DNA of 64,000 nucleotides from Emiliania huxleyi CCMP1516. Its lineage: Eukaryota > Haptophyta > Isochrysidales > Noelaerhabdaceae. The notes beneath the pieces were generated by a model that saw nothing but the letters and a program-made list of their open reading frames with translations, was not told the origin of the DNA and ran no database searches. Below, piece after piece: positions 51,701 to 62,232 of this stretch. Numbering within the stretch: position 1 is the stretch's first letter; each line of letters begins with the position of its first letter. Both the position numbers and the translations under genes were made by a program. The DNA lies in NCBI RefSeq assembly GCF_000372725.1, contig NW_005201318.1:266305-330304 (forward strand), written 5' to 3'.

Positions 51701-52308
51701 GCCATCGACGAATGGGCGCTGCCAGCCGCCGCCGAAGCCCTCGAGCGGCTGGCGGCGTCGTGCGCCACCAGCGGCAGCGATGGTGCGAGCGCCAGGGGGG
51801 GCGAGGCGTTCCGGGCGCTGCAGGAGAGACTTGGAGACGCGAGCTGCGCGGGGCTCATCCTCAAGCCTACTCTGGCGGGAGGGCTGGAGGCGGGCGTTTT
51901 GCAGAGATTCATGGGGGCGCTTGAAGAGAGGCGCCGACCTTCCCCCCGCTACTGCAGGTTAGCGCGCGACTCGCCGACGAGGCGAGTCGCTTGGGCAAGC
52001 CGACTGTCCTAACCTCCGCCTTTGAGTCGGGCGTTGCTCATGCGCACGTCCGGGCTGCACCCCGCCGGTGCCAGCGGCGAGGTGAGGCTGGCTGACGGAT
52101 TCGCTGCGAGTAGGTTGCGATGCTTGCGTCCGTCCTCGGGGGGCCGAGCATTGCGCACGGCCTCTCAACGTACGAGCGTTTGCAAGGCGACACGCTCTCG
52201 CCGGCCTTTGCGGAGGCGGTGGATGGCGACCTTGTGGACGTGCCAAGGTTGCAGGCTGCGCTTGATGCGACCGCGCAGGGGTTACGGTTTGTGAATGAGA
52301 GGAGGTAG
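48783..52308 (+). CDS. MenH-MenC bifunctional fusion (phylloquinone/menaquinone pathway), 11 exons
   Basis: Predicted ~822 residues. Exons: 48783-49640, 49724-49894, 49962-50028, 50095-50152, 50229-50329, 50471 to about 50634, 50719-50950, 51156-51262, 51491-51916, 51958-52047, 52114-52308. Exon 1 is MenH (SHCHC synthase): LLHGFLGDRRDVEPLRQKLG, DLPGHGDSAW, GYSMGGRVAL (Ser), PAAGHALLTE (His). Exon 2 ends the MenH helix (PVAEICHAFASQVL) and runs on into MenC (o-succinylbenzoate synthase): ARLLPFRLPLTA, GLGEVCPLPG, TWKVKVG (KxK), LRLDANQAWS (Asp), DFCEEP (Glu), AIDEWALP (Asp), LILKPTLAGG (Lys), LTSAFESGVA, HGLSTYERL. All expected catalytic residues are present. The two activities are consecutive steps in naphthoquinone ring formation. 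Most donors are GC. The exon 6 end is the least certain. Confidence 0.85.
50951..51155 (+). mobile_element. Introner-like element, family B copy 1 (MenH-MenC intron 7)
   Basis: Shares with the next intron, in the same order: a GCACTT(T/C)TGT block, GC(C/A)TCGTGTGT, and TAGGACGTGTGTAACACTGA followed by CTGA/TTGA units near the acceptor. TAGGTGAGCCGGCG near the donor and TAGGTGATCCGGCG at the acceptor look like an 11-14 bp target duplication with one mismatch. The in-frame donor is GC at 50951; GTGAG at 50961 would include a stop. Confidence 0.65.
51263..51490 (+). mobile_element. Introner-like element, family B copy 2 (MenH-MenC intron 8)
   Basis: 228-bp GC-AG intron flanked by the exact 11-bp direct repeat GAGCAGGCGGC, with the splice point AG|GC at the same place in both copies, so splicing restores a single copy. 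The body is homologous to intron 7 (family B) and unrelated to family A. Confidence 0.78.
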
Positions 52309-52511
52309 AAGCTGCGGCTCAGGTCGTGGGGCAAAGCTCGGGTGTAAACGGGGTATGGGGGCAGAAGCCCCAGCCGATTTTTTTACGTGGCCGGCGGGGC
52401 GCCCACGCCCTGGGCCAGCCCGCGGCTGGTCTGTACACTTCATACGTTAATGCACATTCACGTACGCGCCGCCGGTCTGTCATGGCCACGGTTCCAATTT
52501 CCATTCTCCAT

Positions 52512-55500
52512 TCACACGTATCCGTAAACGTAGAACTTGCACACCGTCAGCCCCGTCGCAGACGGCCGGTTGAGGTAGATGTAGCGCCCCAACGCGTTGA
52601 TCTCCACCTCCAACATCACGTTCGACAACACGCTCACGTCTGACTTCACCAGCGCGTTGCCCGTGTACGTCTCTGCCGTCGTGCCGAGATAGATGTCAAT
52701 GCCGGTCAGACGATGTGGGCAGCAGTCGTTGCGGTTCTGCAGCCGCACGTAGCGCACATACACCTCGCTCCCGAGGTCGACGCCCCACCACTGGCTTGTG
52801 TATTGGCCGCACTCGGCCCACGGCCGTCCCGTCGTGCTGTCGGCGTATGACAGGTCGCTCACGGGCGCCTGCTTGTCGAACAAGCTCGAGTCCTGGTAAG
52901 TGGTGGCGGCGCTGAGGTCGAGCAGCTGCACGTCAGGCGGCGGCGGCGACGGCGAGGCGGACGGCGGCGGCGGAGAGGGCGAGGCGGACGGCGGCGGCGC
53001 AGGAGGGTACCCCGGCGGGGCCGCCGGCGGGGCCGACGGCGGTGGCGAAAGCGGCGGCGGCGACGGCAGCGAGGGCGAGGCGGACGGAGGCGGTGGCGAT
53101 GGTGAGGCGGACGGCGGCGGGGGCGAGGGCGATGCCGAGGGAGGCGGCGGCGACGGCGACACGGATGCCGGCGGGGGTGACGGCGATGCTGGGGGCGGCG
53201 GGGGCGACGGCGATGCTGAGGGCGGCGGCGGAGATGGTGAGGCGGACGGAGGCGGCGGCGACGGCGACGCGGATGGCGGCGGCGGCGACGGCGAGGCCGA
53301 CGGAGGCGGCGGGGACGGCGACGCGGAGGGAGGCGGTGGCGACGGCGACGCGGAAGGAGGTGGACCATTGCGATTTCCTGCGAAGACGTAGAACTTGCAC
53401 ACCGTCAGCCCCGCCGCAGACGGCCGGTTGAGGTAGATGTAGCGCCCCAACGCGTTGATCTCCACCTCCAACATCACGTTCGACAACACGCTCACGTCTG
53501 ACTTCACCAGCGCGTTGCCCGTGTACGTCTCCGCCGTCGAGCCGAGATAGATGTCGACGTCCGTCAGCCGCTCCGCGCAGCAGTCGTTGCGGTTCTGCAG
53601 CCGCACGTAGCGCACATACACCTCGCTCCCGAGGTCGACGCCCCACCACTGGCTTGTGTATTGGCCGCACTCGGCCCACGGCCGTCCCGTCGTGCTGTCG
53701 GCGTATGACAGGTCGCTCACGGGCGCCTGCTTGTCGAACAAGCTCGAGTCCTGGTACGTGGTGGCGGCGCGGAGGTCGAGCAGCTGCACGTCAGGCGGCG
53801 GCGGCGACGGCGAGGCGGACGGCGGCGGCGGCGACGGCGAGGCGGACGGCGGCGGCGCAGGCAGGGCGGAGGGAGGCGGCGGCAGAGGCGGCGGCGGCGA
53901 CGGCGAGGCGGACGGCGGCGGGGAGGGAGAGGCGGAGGGAGGCGGTGGCGACGGCGACGCGGAAGGAGGTGGCGGGGAGGGAGAGGCGGAGGGAGGCGGC
54001 GGCGAGGGCGACGCGGACGGAGGCGGCGGCGACGGCGAGGCGGAAGGAGGCGGCGGCGAGGGCGAGGCGGACGGAGGCGGTGGCGATGGTGAGGCGGACG
54101 GCGGCGGGGGCGAGGGCGATGCCGAGGGAGGCGGCGGCGACGGCGACACGGATGCCGGCGGGGGTGACGGCGATGCTGGGGGCGGCGGGGGCGACGGCGA
54201 TGCTGAGGGCGGCGGCGGCGACGGTGAGGCGGACGGAGGCGGCGGCAACGGCGAGGCGGATGGCGGCGGCGGCGACGGCGAGGCCGACGGAGGCGGCGGG
54301 GACGGCGACGCGGAGGGAGGCGGTGGCGACGGCGACGCGGAAGGAGATGGACCATTGCGATTTCCTGCGAAGACGTAGAACTTGCACACCGTCAGCCCCG
54401 CCGCAGACGGCCGGTTGAGGTAGATGTAGCGCCCCAACGCGTTGATCTCCACCTCCAACATCACGTTCGACAACACGCTCACGTCTGACTTCACCAGCGC
54501 GTTGCCCGTGTACGTCTCTGCCGTCGTGCCGAGATAGATGTCAATGCCGGTCAGACGATGTGGGCAGCAGTCGTTGCGGTTCTGCAGCCGCACGTAGCGC
54601 ACATACACCTCGCTCCCGAGGTCGACGCCCCACCACTGGCTTGTGTATTGGCCGCACTCGGCCCACGGCCGTCCCGTCGTGCTGTCGGCGTATGACAGGT
54701 CGCTCACGGGCGCCTGCTTGTCGAACAAGCTCGAGTCCTGGTACGTGGTGGCGGCGCGGAGGTCGAGCAGCTGCACGTCAGGCGGCGGCGGCGACGGCGA
54801 GGCGGACGGCGGCGGCGGCGACGGCGAGGCGGACGGCGGCGGCGCAGGCAGGGCGGAGGGAGGCGGCGGCAGAGGCGGCGGCGGCGACGGCGAGGCGGAC
54901 GGCGGCGGGGAGGGAGAGGCGGAGGGAGGCGGTGGCGACGGCGACGCGGAAGGAGGTGGCGGGGAGGGAGAGGCGGAGGGAGGCGGCGGCGAGGGCGACG
55001 CGGACGGAGGCGGCGGCGACGGCGAGGCGGAAGGAGGCGGCGGCGAGGGCGAGGCGGACGGAGGCGGTGGCGATGGTGAGGCGGACGGCGGCGGGGGCGA
55101 GGGCGATGCCGAGGGAGGCGGCGGCGACGGCGACACGGATGCCGGCGGGGGTGACGGCGATGCTGGGGGCGGCGGGGGCGACGGCGATGCTGAGGGCGGC
55201 GGCGGCGACGGTGAGGCGGACGGAGGCGGCGGCGACGGCGAGGCGGATGGCGGCGGCGGCGACGGCGAGGCCGACGGAGGCGGCGGGGACGGCGACGCGG
55301 AGGGAGGCGGTGGCGACGGCGACGCGGAAGGAGGTGGACCATTGCGATTTCCTGCGAAGACGTAGAACTTGCACACCGTCAGCCCCGCCGCAGACGGCCG
55401 GTTGAGGTAGATGTAGCGCCCCAACGCGTTGATCTCCACCTCCAACATCACGTTCGACAACACGCTCACGTCTGACTTCACCAGCGCGTTGCCCGTGTAC

Positions 55501-58500
55501 GTCTCTGCCGTCGTGCCGAGATAGATGTCAATGCCGGTCAGACGATGTGGGCAGCAGTCGTTGCGGTTCTGCAGCCGCACGTAGCGCACATACACCTCGC
55601 TCCCGAGGTCGACGCCCCACCACTGGCTTGTGTATTGGCCGCACTCGGCCCACGGCCGTCCCGTCGTGCTGTCGGCGTATGACAGGTCGCTCACGGGCGC
55701 CTGCTTGTCGAACAAGCTCGAGTCCTGGTACGTGGTGGCGGCGCGGAGGTCGAGCAGCTGCACGTCAGGCGGCGGCGGCGACGGCGAGGCGGACGGCGGC
55801 GGCGGCGACGGCGAGGCGGACGGCGGCGGCGCAGGCAGGGCGGAGGGAGGCGGCGGCAGAGGCGGCGGCGGCGACGGCGAGGCGGACGGCGGCGGGGAGG
55901 GAGAGGCGGAGGGAGGCGGTGGCGACGGCGACGCGGAAGGAGGTGGCGGGGAGGGAGAGGCGGAGGGAGGCGGCGGCGAGGGCGACGCGGACGGAGGCGG
56001 CGGCGACGGCGAGGCGGAAGGAGGCGGCGGCGACGGCGAGGCGGACGGAGGCGGTGGCGATGGTGAGGCGGACGGCGGCGGGGGCGAGGGCGATGCCGAG
56101 GGAGGCGGCGGCGACGGCGACACGGATGCCGGCGGGGGTGACGGCGATGCTGGGGGCGGCGGGGGCGACGGCGATGCTGAGGGCGGCGGCGGAGATGGTG
56201 AGGCGGACGGAGGCGGCGGCGACGGCGACGCGGATGGCGGCGGCGGCGACGGCGAGGCCGACGGAGGCGGCGGGGACGGCGACGCGGAGGGAGGCGGTGG
56301 CGACGGCGACGCGGAAGGAGGTGGACCATTGCGATTTCCTGCGAAGACGTAGAACTTGCACACCGTCAGCCCCGCCGCAGACGGCCGGTTGAGGTAGATG
56401 TAGCGCCCCAACGCGTTGATCTCCACCTCCAACATCACGTTCGACAACACGCTCACGTCTGACTTCACCAGCGCGTTGCCCGTGTACGTCTCTGCCGTCG
56501 TGCCGAGATAGATGTCAATGCCGGTCAGACGATGTGGGCAGCAGTCGTTGCGGTTCTGCAGCCGCACGTAGCGCACATACACCTCGCTCCCGAGGTCGAC
56601 GCCCCACCACTGGCTTGTGTATTGGCCGCACTCGGCCCACGGCCGTCCCGTCGTGCTGTCGGCGTATGACAGGTCGCTCACGGGCGCCTGCTTGTCGAAC
56701 AAGCTCGAGTCCTGGTACGTGGTGGCGGCGCGGAGGTCGAGCAGCTGCACGTCAGGCAGCGGCGGCGACGGCGAGGCGGACGGCGGCGGCGGCGACGGCG
56801 AGGCGGACGGCGGCGGCGCAGGCAGGGCGGAGGGAGGCGGCGGCAGAGGCGGCGGCGGCGACGGCGAGGCGGACGGCGGCGGGGAGGGAGAGGCGGAGGG
56901 AGGCGGTGGCGACGGCGACGCGGAAGGAGGTGGCGGGGAGGGAGAGGCGGAGGGAGGCGGCGGCGAGGGCGACGCGGACGGAGGCGGCGGCGACGGCGAG
57001 GCGGAAGGAGGCGGCGGCGAGGGCGAGGCGGACGGAGGCGGTGGCGATGGTGAGGCGGACGGCGGCGGGGGCGAGGGCGATGCCGAGGGAGGCGGCGGCG
57101 ACGGCGACACGGATGCCGGCGGGGGTGACGGCGATGCTGGGGGCGGCGGGGGCGACGGCGATGCTGAGGGCGGCGGCGGCGACGGTGAGGCGGACGGAGG
57201 CGGCGGCGACGGCGAGGCGGATGGCGGCGGCGGCGACGGCGAGGCCGACGGAGGCGGCGGGGACGGCGACGCGGAGGGAGGCGGTGGCGACGGCGACGCG
57301 GAAGGAGATGGACCATTGCGATTTCCTGCGAAGACGTAGAACTTGCACACCGTCAGCCCCGCCGCAGACGGCCGGTTGAGGTAGATGTAGCGCCCCAACG
57401 CGTTGATCTCCACCTCCAACATCACGTTCGACAACACGCTCACGTCTGAGTTCACCAGCGCGTTGCCCGTGTACGTCTCTGCCGTCGTGCCGAGATAGAT
57501 GTCAATGCCGGTCAGACGATGTGGGCAGCAGTCGTTGCGGTTCTGCAGCCGCACGTAGCGCACATACACCTCGCTCCCGAGGTCGACGCCCCACCACTGG
57601 CTTGTGTATTGGCCGCACTCGGCCCACGGCCGTCCCGTCGTGCTGTCGGCGTATGACAGGTCGCTCACGGGCGCCTGCTTGTCGAACAAGCTCGAGTCCT
57701 GGTACGTGGTGGCGGCGCGGAGGTCGAGCAGCTGCACGTCAGGCGGCGGCGGCGACGGCGAGGCGGACGGCGGCGGCGGCGACGGCGAGGCGGACGGCGG
57801 CGGCGCAGGCAGGGCGGAGGGAGGCGGCGGCAGAGGCGGCGGCGGCGACGGCGAGGCGGACGGCGGCGGGGAGGGAGAGGCGGAGGGAGGCGGTGGCGAC
57901 GGCGACGCGGAAGGAGGTGGCGGGGAGGGAGAGGCGGAGGGAGGAGGCGGCGAGGGCGACGCGGACGGAGGCGGCAGCGACGGCGAGGCGGAAGGAGGCG
58001 GCGGCGAGGGCGAGGCGGACGGAGGCGGTGGCGATGGTGAGGCGGACGGCGGCGGGGGCGAGGGCGATGCCGAGGGAGGCGGCGGCGACGGCGACACGGA
58101 TGCCGGCGGGGGTGACGGCGATGCTGGGGGCGGCGGGGGCGACGGCGATGCTGAGGGCGGCGGCGGCGACGGTGAGGCGGACGGAGGCGGCGGCAACGGC
58201 GAGGCGGATGGCGGCGGCGGCGACGGCGAGGCCGACGGAGGCGGCGGGGACGGCGACGCGGAGGGAGGCGGTGGCGACGGCGACGCGGAAGGAGGTGGAC
58301 CATTGCGATTTCCTGCGAAGACGTAGAACTTGCACACCGTCAGCCCCGCCGCAGACGGCCGGTTGAGGTAGATGTAGCGCCCCAACGCGTTGATCTCCAC
58401 CTCCAACATCACGTTCGACAACACGCTCACGTCTGACTTCACCAGCGCGTTGCCCGTGTACGTCTCCGCCGTCGAGCCGAGATAGATGTCGACGTCCGTC

Positions 58501-60238
58501 AGCCGCTCCGCGCAGCAGTCGTTGCGGTTCTGCAGCCGCACGTAGCGCACATACACCTCGCTCCCGAGGTCGACGCCCCACCACTGGCTTGTGTATTGGC
58601 CGCACTCGGCCCACGGCCGTCCCGTCGTGCTGTCGGCGTATGACAGGTCGCTCACGGGCGCCTGCTTGTCGAACAAGCTCGAGTCCTGGTACGTGGTGGC
58701 GGCGCGGAGGTCGAGCAGCTGCACGTCAGGCGGCGGCGACGACGGCGGCTGCGCAGCCCAGCACACCTGTAAGAGGGGGGGGGGGGGGGGGGCTCACTTG
58801 TTCCAGAGCACCATTGCCAGGCCAGAGACGTGCGGCGCGGCCATGGAGGTCCCACTCTTCGAACCGTAGCCCGGGGGGCCGACCCCAGTGTAGCTCGGGG
58901 GGCCTAGGTAGGAGACAATGATCGCGTGAGAGCGGTGGGAGAGCGGCGGCGCTGCGGCCTTCTCGCACAGGGGTGGCACCGACAGTCGATTTGATGTCGA
59001 CGCCTGGCGCTGCGATGTCGATCTCGTCGTTGTACTGCGAGAAGCTCGCCTTCTTGTCGTTGCTGTCGGTGGCGGCGACGCTCATGACCGAGGAGTAGGA
59101 CGCCGGGTAAAAGTAGCTGCTATCTCCGCCGTTGCCGGCGGCCGCGATGCTGAGGATGCCGTCATTAAAGAATTTCTGGAAGGCATCACGCTCAAAGTCC
59201 GACGAAAACCCACCTCCGAGCGACACTGCGGAAGGCCGGGGGGGGGGGGGTTAGATGAGTCAAAGACGGGTAGCGGATCTAGGCACGCTCACTCGAGAGG
59301 ATCTTGGCTCCGCTGTCGACACATCGCTGAGCCGCATCGACGAGTGTTGAGGCATAGGTCCAGCCACACGCCTCATTCTGGTAGGGCGTGCTGGGGTCGT
59401 CGAGCAAGCCGACCTCCCCAAACACCTTGACTATCTTCAGGTCAGGCGCGCCCGGATAGACACCGACCACTCCCTCCCCGTTGCCACCGACCGCGGCGAT
59501 GGTGCCCGCGACATGCGTGCCTGGTGGGACGGAGGGAGGGAGGGTGGGGTAGAGGGGGCGGACGGAGAGATGGCGGGGAGGGGATATGGCGGCGGAGAGG
59601 GCGGCGGAGAGGGCATGCGTGCCGTGGTTGCAGATGTCGTCGCCGAAGTAACGCGTGCCGGCTGGGTCAGCTTGGGACGGGTCCGCCGCGGTGGCGTCAG
59701 AGGGGAGGTCAGGGTGTGCGAGCAGGTAGCCAGAGTCGATGATGCACAGCGGATGCGTCACCGCCGACGGGAAGAAGGAGGCGTCCGGCACCGCTTCGTT
59801 GTACACACGCTCGATCCCCCATGGCATTTCCTCGGCTAGCTGCCGCTTCCGCGAAGCCGAGGCCGAGCTTGTTGCTAGGAAGCGCCGCTGATCCTCCTCG
59901 ACCCTTAGCCCCGAGCGCTCCGCCTGGTCCTGGAAGGCTCGCGCCGTGCTGTTGTCCTCGAATTCGACCACTGTGAGGGTTTTGAGGGCTGCTTCGATTG
60001 TCTTCTTGACCTCTCCGCCCACAACATCCGCCATCTGCGCCACCTTGCTTGGAGCTCGCGCGCCACCCTTGGTCGTCGCCACGTTGGTCTGCTTTGCCTC
60101 GGTGACAACGTACCGAATCTTGGGGGGGTTTGCGGGCGGGCTAGGCGGCTCTGTCGCGCGCGGGCGGCCTTTCGTGGCAGGCGCCGCCGCGGCGGACGCC
60201 AGCAGGGCAAGAAAGAGGCAAGGCATCTTGACACCCAT
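52512..60238 (-). CDS. Secreted subtilisin-like protease with seven F5/8C (F-type lectin-like) domains
   Basis: Starts at 60238 with a signal peptide (MGVKMPCLFLALLASAAAAP) and an I9-like propeptide. Exon 1 is 59623-60238, exon 2 59293-59520, exon 3 from 59225. S8 motifs: LCIIDSGYLLAHPDL (Asp), NHGTHVAGTIAAVGGNGEGV (His, across intron 1), KILSMSLGGGFSSDF, SIAAAGNGGDSSYFYP (Asn), SGTSMAAPHVSGLA (Ser). A +1 frameshift lies between DIKSTV and the Ser segment (near 58975). After LAMVLWNK comes a poly-G intron (58777-58793), then a 2084-residue frame (58766-52512) of Pro/Ser linkers and seven near-identical ~145-residue domains (WWGVDLGSEVYVRYVRLQNR, NDCC, RL...DIYLG) that fit F5/8 type C / fucolectin-type carbohydrate binders. 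The junction phase between the two parts does not resolve cleanly, so two adjacent genes remain possible. The end is KFYVYGYV. Confidence 0.7.
52920..58745 (-). repeat. Tandem array of 987-bp lectin-plus-linker units
   Basis: Six full or partial domain-linker units. Successive copies start exactly 987 bp apart (for example 53656, 54643, 55630, 56617, 57604, 58591), and the last linker is shorter. Copies differ at only a few sites: NDCCAERLTDVD versus NDCCPHRLTGID in the domain, and ALP/SPS variants in the linker. The near identity indicates recent expansion or gene conversion. Linker DNA is an imperfect 15-21-base GGCGGCGACGGCGA-type minisatellite. Confidence 0.95.
59521..59622 (-). mobile_element. 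Introner-like insertion in the protease His site (intron 1)
   Basis: 102-bp intron inside the codons for HGTH. On the minus strand the donor is G|GCACGCATG and the acceptor CCAG|GCACGCATG, giving a 10-bp direct repeat GGCACGCATG at both splice sites. The length is a multiple of three with no stop, so the reading frame runs through it, but the family motif (NHGTHVAGT) requires its removal. The body is a CCGCCCTCTCCGCC-type low-complexity sequence, unrelated to families A and B. Confidence 0.72.
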
Positions 60239-61328
60239 TTTTGGCAGAACGGCGTGCAGGCCCAGAGATTGTCGGAGATACCCGGGTACTCCATCGACAC
60301 CGGATCGCTACCCCAGATCGGCAGACGAACAGATAATCGTGCCGCTAAGAGGAGGCAAATGGGACAATACGGGGCGAGCGAAAGGGCACTGCGCCTGGCA
60401 CCAAAATCACCCGTTCCGGGGGATTCTCCCCAAACCTTGCTCAGCTGATCCAGCACGGGCCGTAGGCCAGCCCTGGGCAAAGAAACCAGTACTCGAGTAC
60501 CTCATCAGGTTTCCCTGAGCGTCACAGCTCGGTGATCGCGCCGGCCGGACACCACTGAGACGGCCGTTCCGGGCATTTGAACGCGACCTTCGGGGGCAAA
60601 GACATGGGCTCTATGGCTCAGACTGGACTCCTCTTGGTCCCTTCTGATGCCCTAGGCCACACCTGGGCCTTACCTGGAGCTCTAGGGGGCGGGCTGGGTT
60701 TGCCCCCCCCAACTGGCCCGAGGGACCTTAAAAACCCCACAGCCAGCCTACCCTCCTATCGCGCCACTCGACGCCCCGCGGCCGCCTCTCGCCTACCGCG
60801 CTGCCCTCGCCGGCCACCGCACCGCCCGCGCTCCAGCCTAACCAGCTTTGTGCTCCAGCCTAGCCAGCTCTGTGCTCCAGCCTAACCAGCCCTGTGCCCC
60901 AGCCTAACCAGCAGCCTAACCAGCTCTGTGCTCCAGCCTAACCAGCCCTGTGCCCCAGCCTAACCAGCAGCCTAACCAGCTCTGTGCTCCAGCCCAACCA
61001 GCTCTGTGCCCCAGCCTAACAAGCTCTCCAGCCTAACCAGTGCTCCAGTAACCAGCTCTGTGCTCCAGCTAACCAGCTCTGCATCTCGCAACACACACAT
61101 GACAGGGACAGACCAGGCGCAGGAAAAGGGAGCGGGGCCCGAATCCAAGGGACCACCCCGTCGGGCGGAGGAGCTGTGAACTCAGGACCAGTAGGAAGGC
61201 TGCTGGCTCCTGACTCATCCCCCAAATCCCCCACCCCCGTGGCCTGAAACCTTACCATTCCACCACCTCACACACACCAGCGTAAGGCGGAGCCGGCGGA
61301 GGCTCCGCCCCTCGGCTTCTTCTGGAGG
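60239..61328. other. Intergenic with CCAGCCTAACCAGCTCTGTG minisatellite
   Basis: 60830-61080 is a tandem array of about ten CCAGCCTAACCAG + (C/T)TCTGTGC(T/C) units with deletions. No gene recognised in the remainder. It contains the promoter region of the protease gene at its left end. Confidence 0.6.
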
Positions 61329-61640
61329 TTGCGCGCCGATTTGCGCTCGTCGCTCGTCACGATGGCGCGGCGCAGGCTGCCGGACGCGCTCAAGGAGGGG
61401 CGAGCCGAGGTGCTATCTCACGACCAGGAGAAGCTGCTGCGCCGCGAGGAGGCGGTGCAGCGGCAGCTCAACGCCGCGGTCGAGAGGTACGCCGCCGCGC
61501 TCGAGCTCTTCGACCAGTGGCGCCGCAGGGCGTGAAGACCGCCGCCGAGCTCGAGCGGGCGCTGGGCGGCAAGTCGGAGCCCGAGCAGCTGGCGGAGCTG
61601 CGCCGCCAGATCGAGATGCGGACAGTCGGCTGCGCCATCC
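61329..61640 (+). pseudogene. Coiled-coil protein fragment
   Basis: Reads EGRAEVLSHDQEKLLRREEA, VERYAAALELFDQWRRR and, one frame over, GVKTAAELERALGGKSEPEQ then LAELRRQIEMRT. The charge pattern suits a helical or coiled-coil region, possibly from an element-encoded protein. A one-base shift at 61531 breaks it unless a splice lies there. No start or family identified. Confidence 0.35.
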
Positions 61641-61699
61641 CGCCGTCGCTGCCCTCTCCTTCGCCTCGCCCCTCTCTCCCCCGCCACCCTAGCCCACCA

Positions 61700-62232
61700 C
61701 CCCAACCCCGCGGTGTAGGAAGATGAAGGAGAAGCAGAAGAAGGCGCAGTGTGGTGCTGCGCCGGGTGTGAGCGGGTATGAGCGATCGGTGGAGCGGCGG
61801 TGTCGATACATGCGGCGCAGCGGCTGCGGGCGGGAGCAGGTCACGGCGTGTCCGGATCTCAGATCGGGAGGGAAAGGAGGGCAAACGAGAGGGGCTCGTG
61901 CAGTCGTGCTGCGGATCTGCTTTGTGAGCCAATCTCACACACGGGGGAGATTGGCATTTTGGACCTCGCGCTTCGGCGTGCCTCTTCGCCAGGCCAAGAT
62001 TGTACCGGCTACACGCGCCCCGAAAGAAAGAAAACAGACACGAGAGGGAGCTGGGACACACAGGCGAGAGGGAGGGATGGCGGACGCTGCGCACTTGGAG
62101 CACTTGGAGTGCATTCGGTAACCTCACATCCAGGGCCGGTGAGCTGAGAAGCGCATCCAGCGGCCGCGCATTTCTTTTTCTTTGTTTGGCGCTCGCACGT
62201 GCGCCGGTCGCTCCCGCTCCGCTCGAGCATTC
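61700..62232. other. Intergenic, no gene seen
   Basis: Spacer before the F-box-like repeat gene; nothing recognisable. Confidence 0.4.

Noticed and set aside
47637-52308. A bacterial-type operon (dienelactone hydrolase, MenH-MenC)
   Set aside because: The second gene has about ten spliceosomal introns. Close spacing (120 bases) is just compact gene order.
52900-58370. Six-frame open frames of 160-280 residues rich in GGGDGEADGGG or ARRTAAA on both strands, and the array as a CRISPR-like structure
   Set aside because: They are shadows of the Pro/Ser linker DNA. The periodicity is 987 bp with coding repeats, not short repeats with unique spacers.
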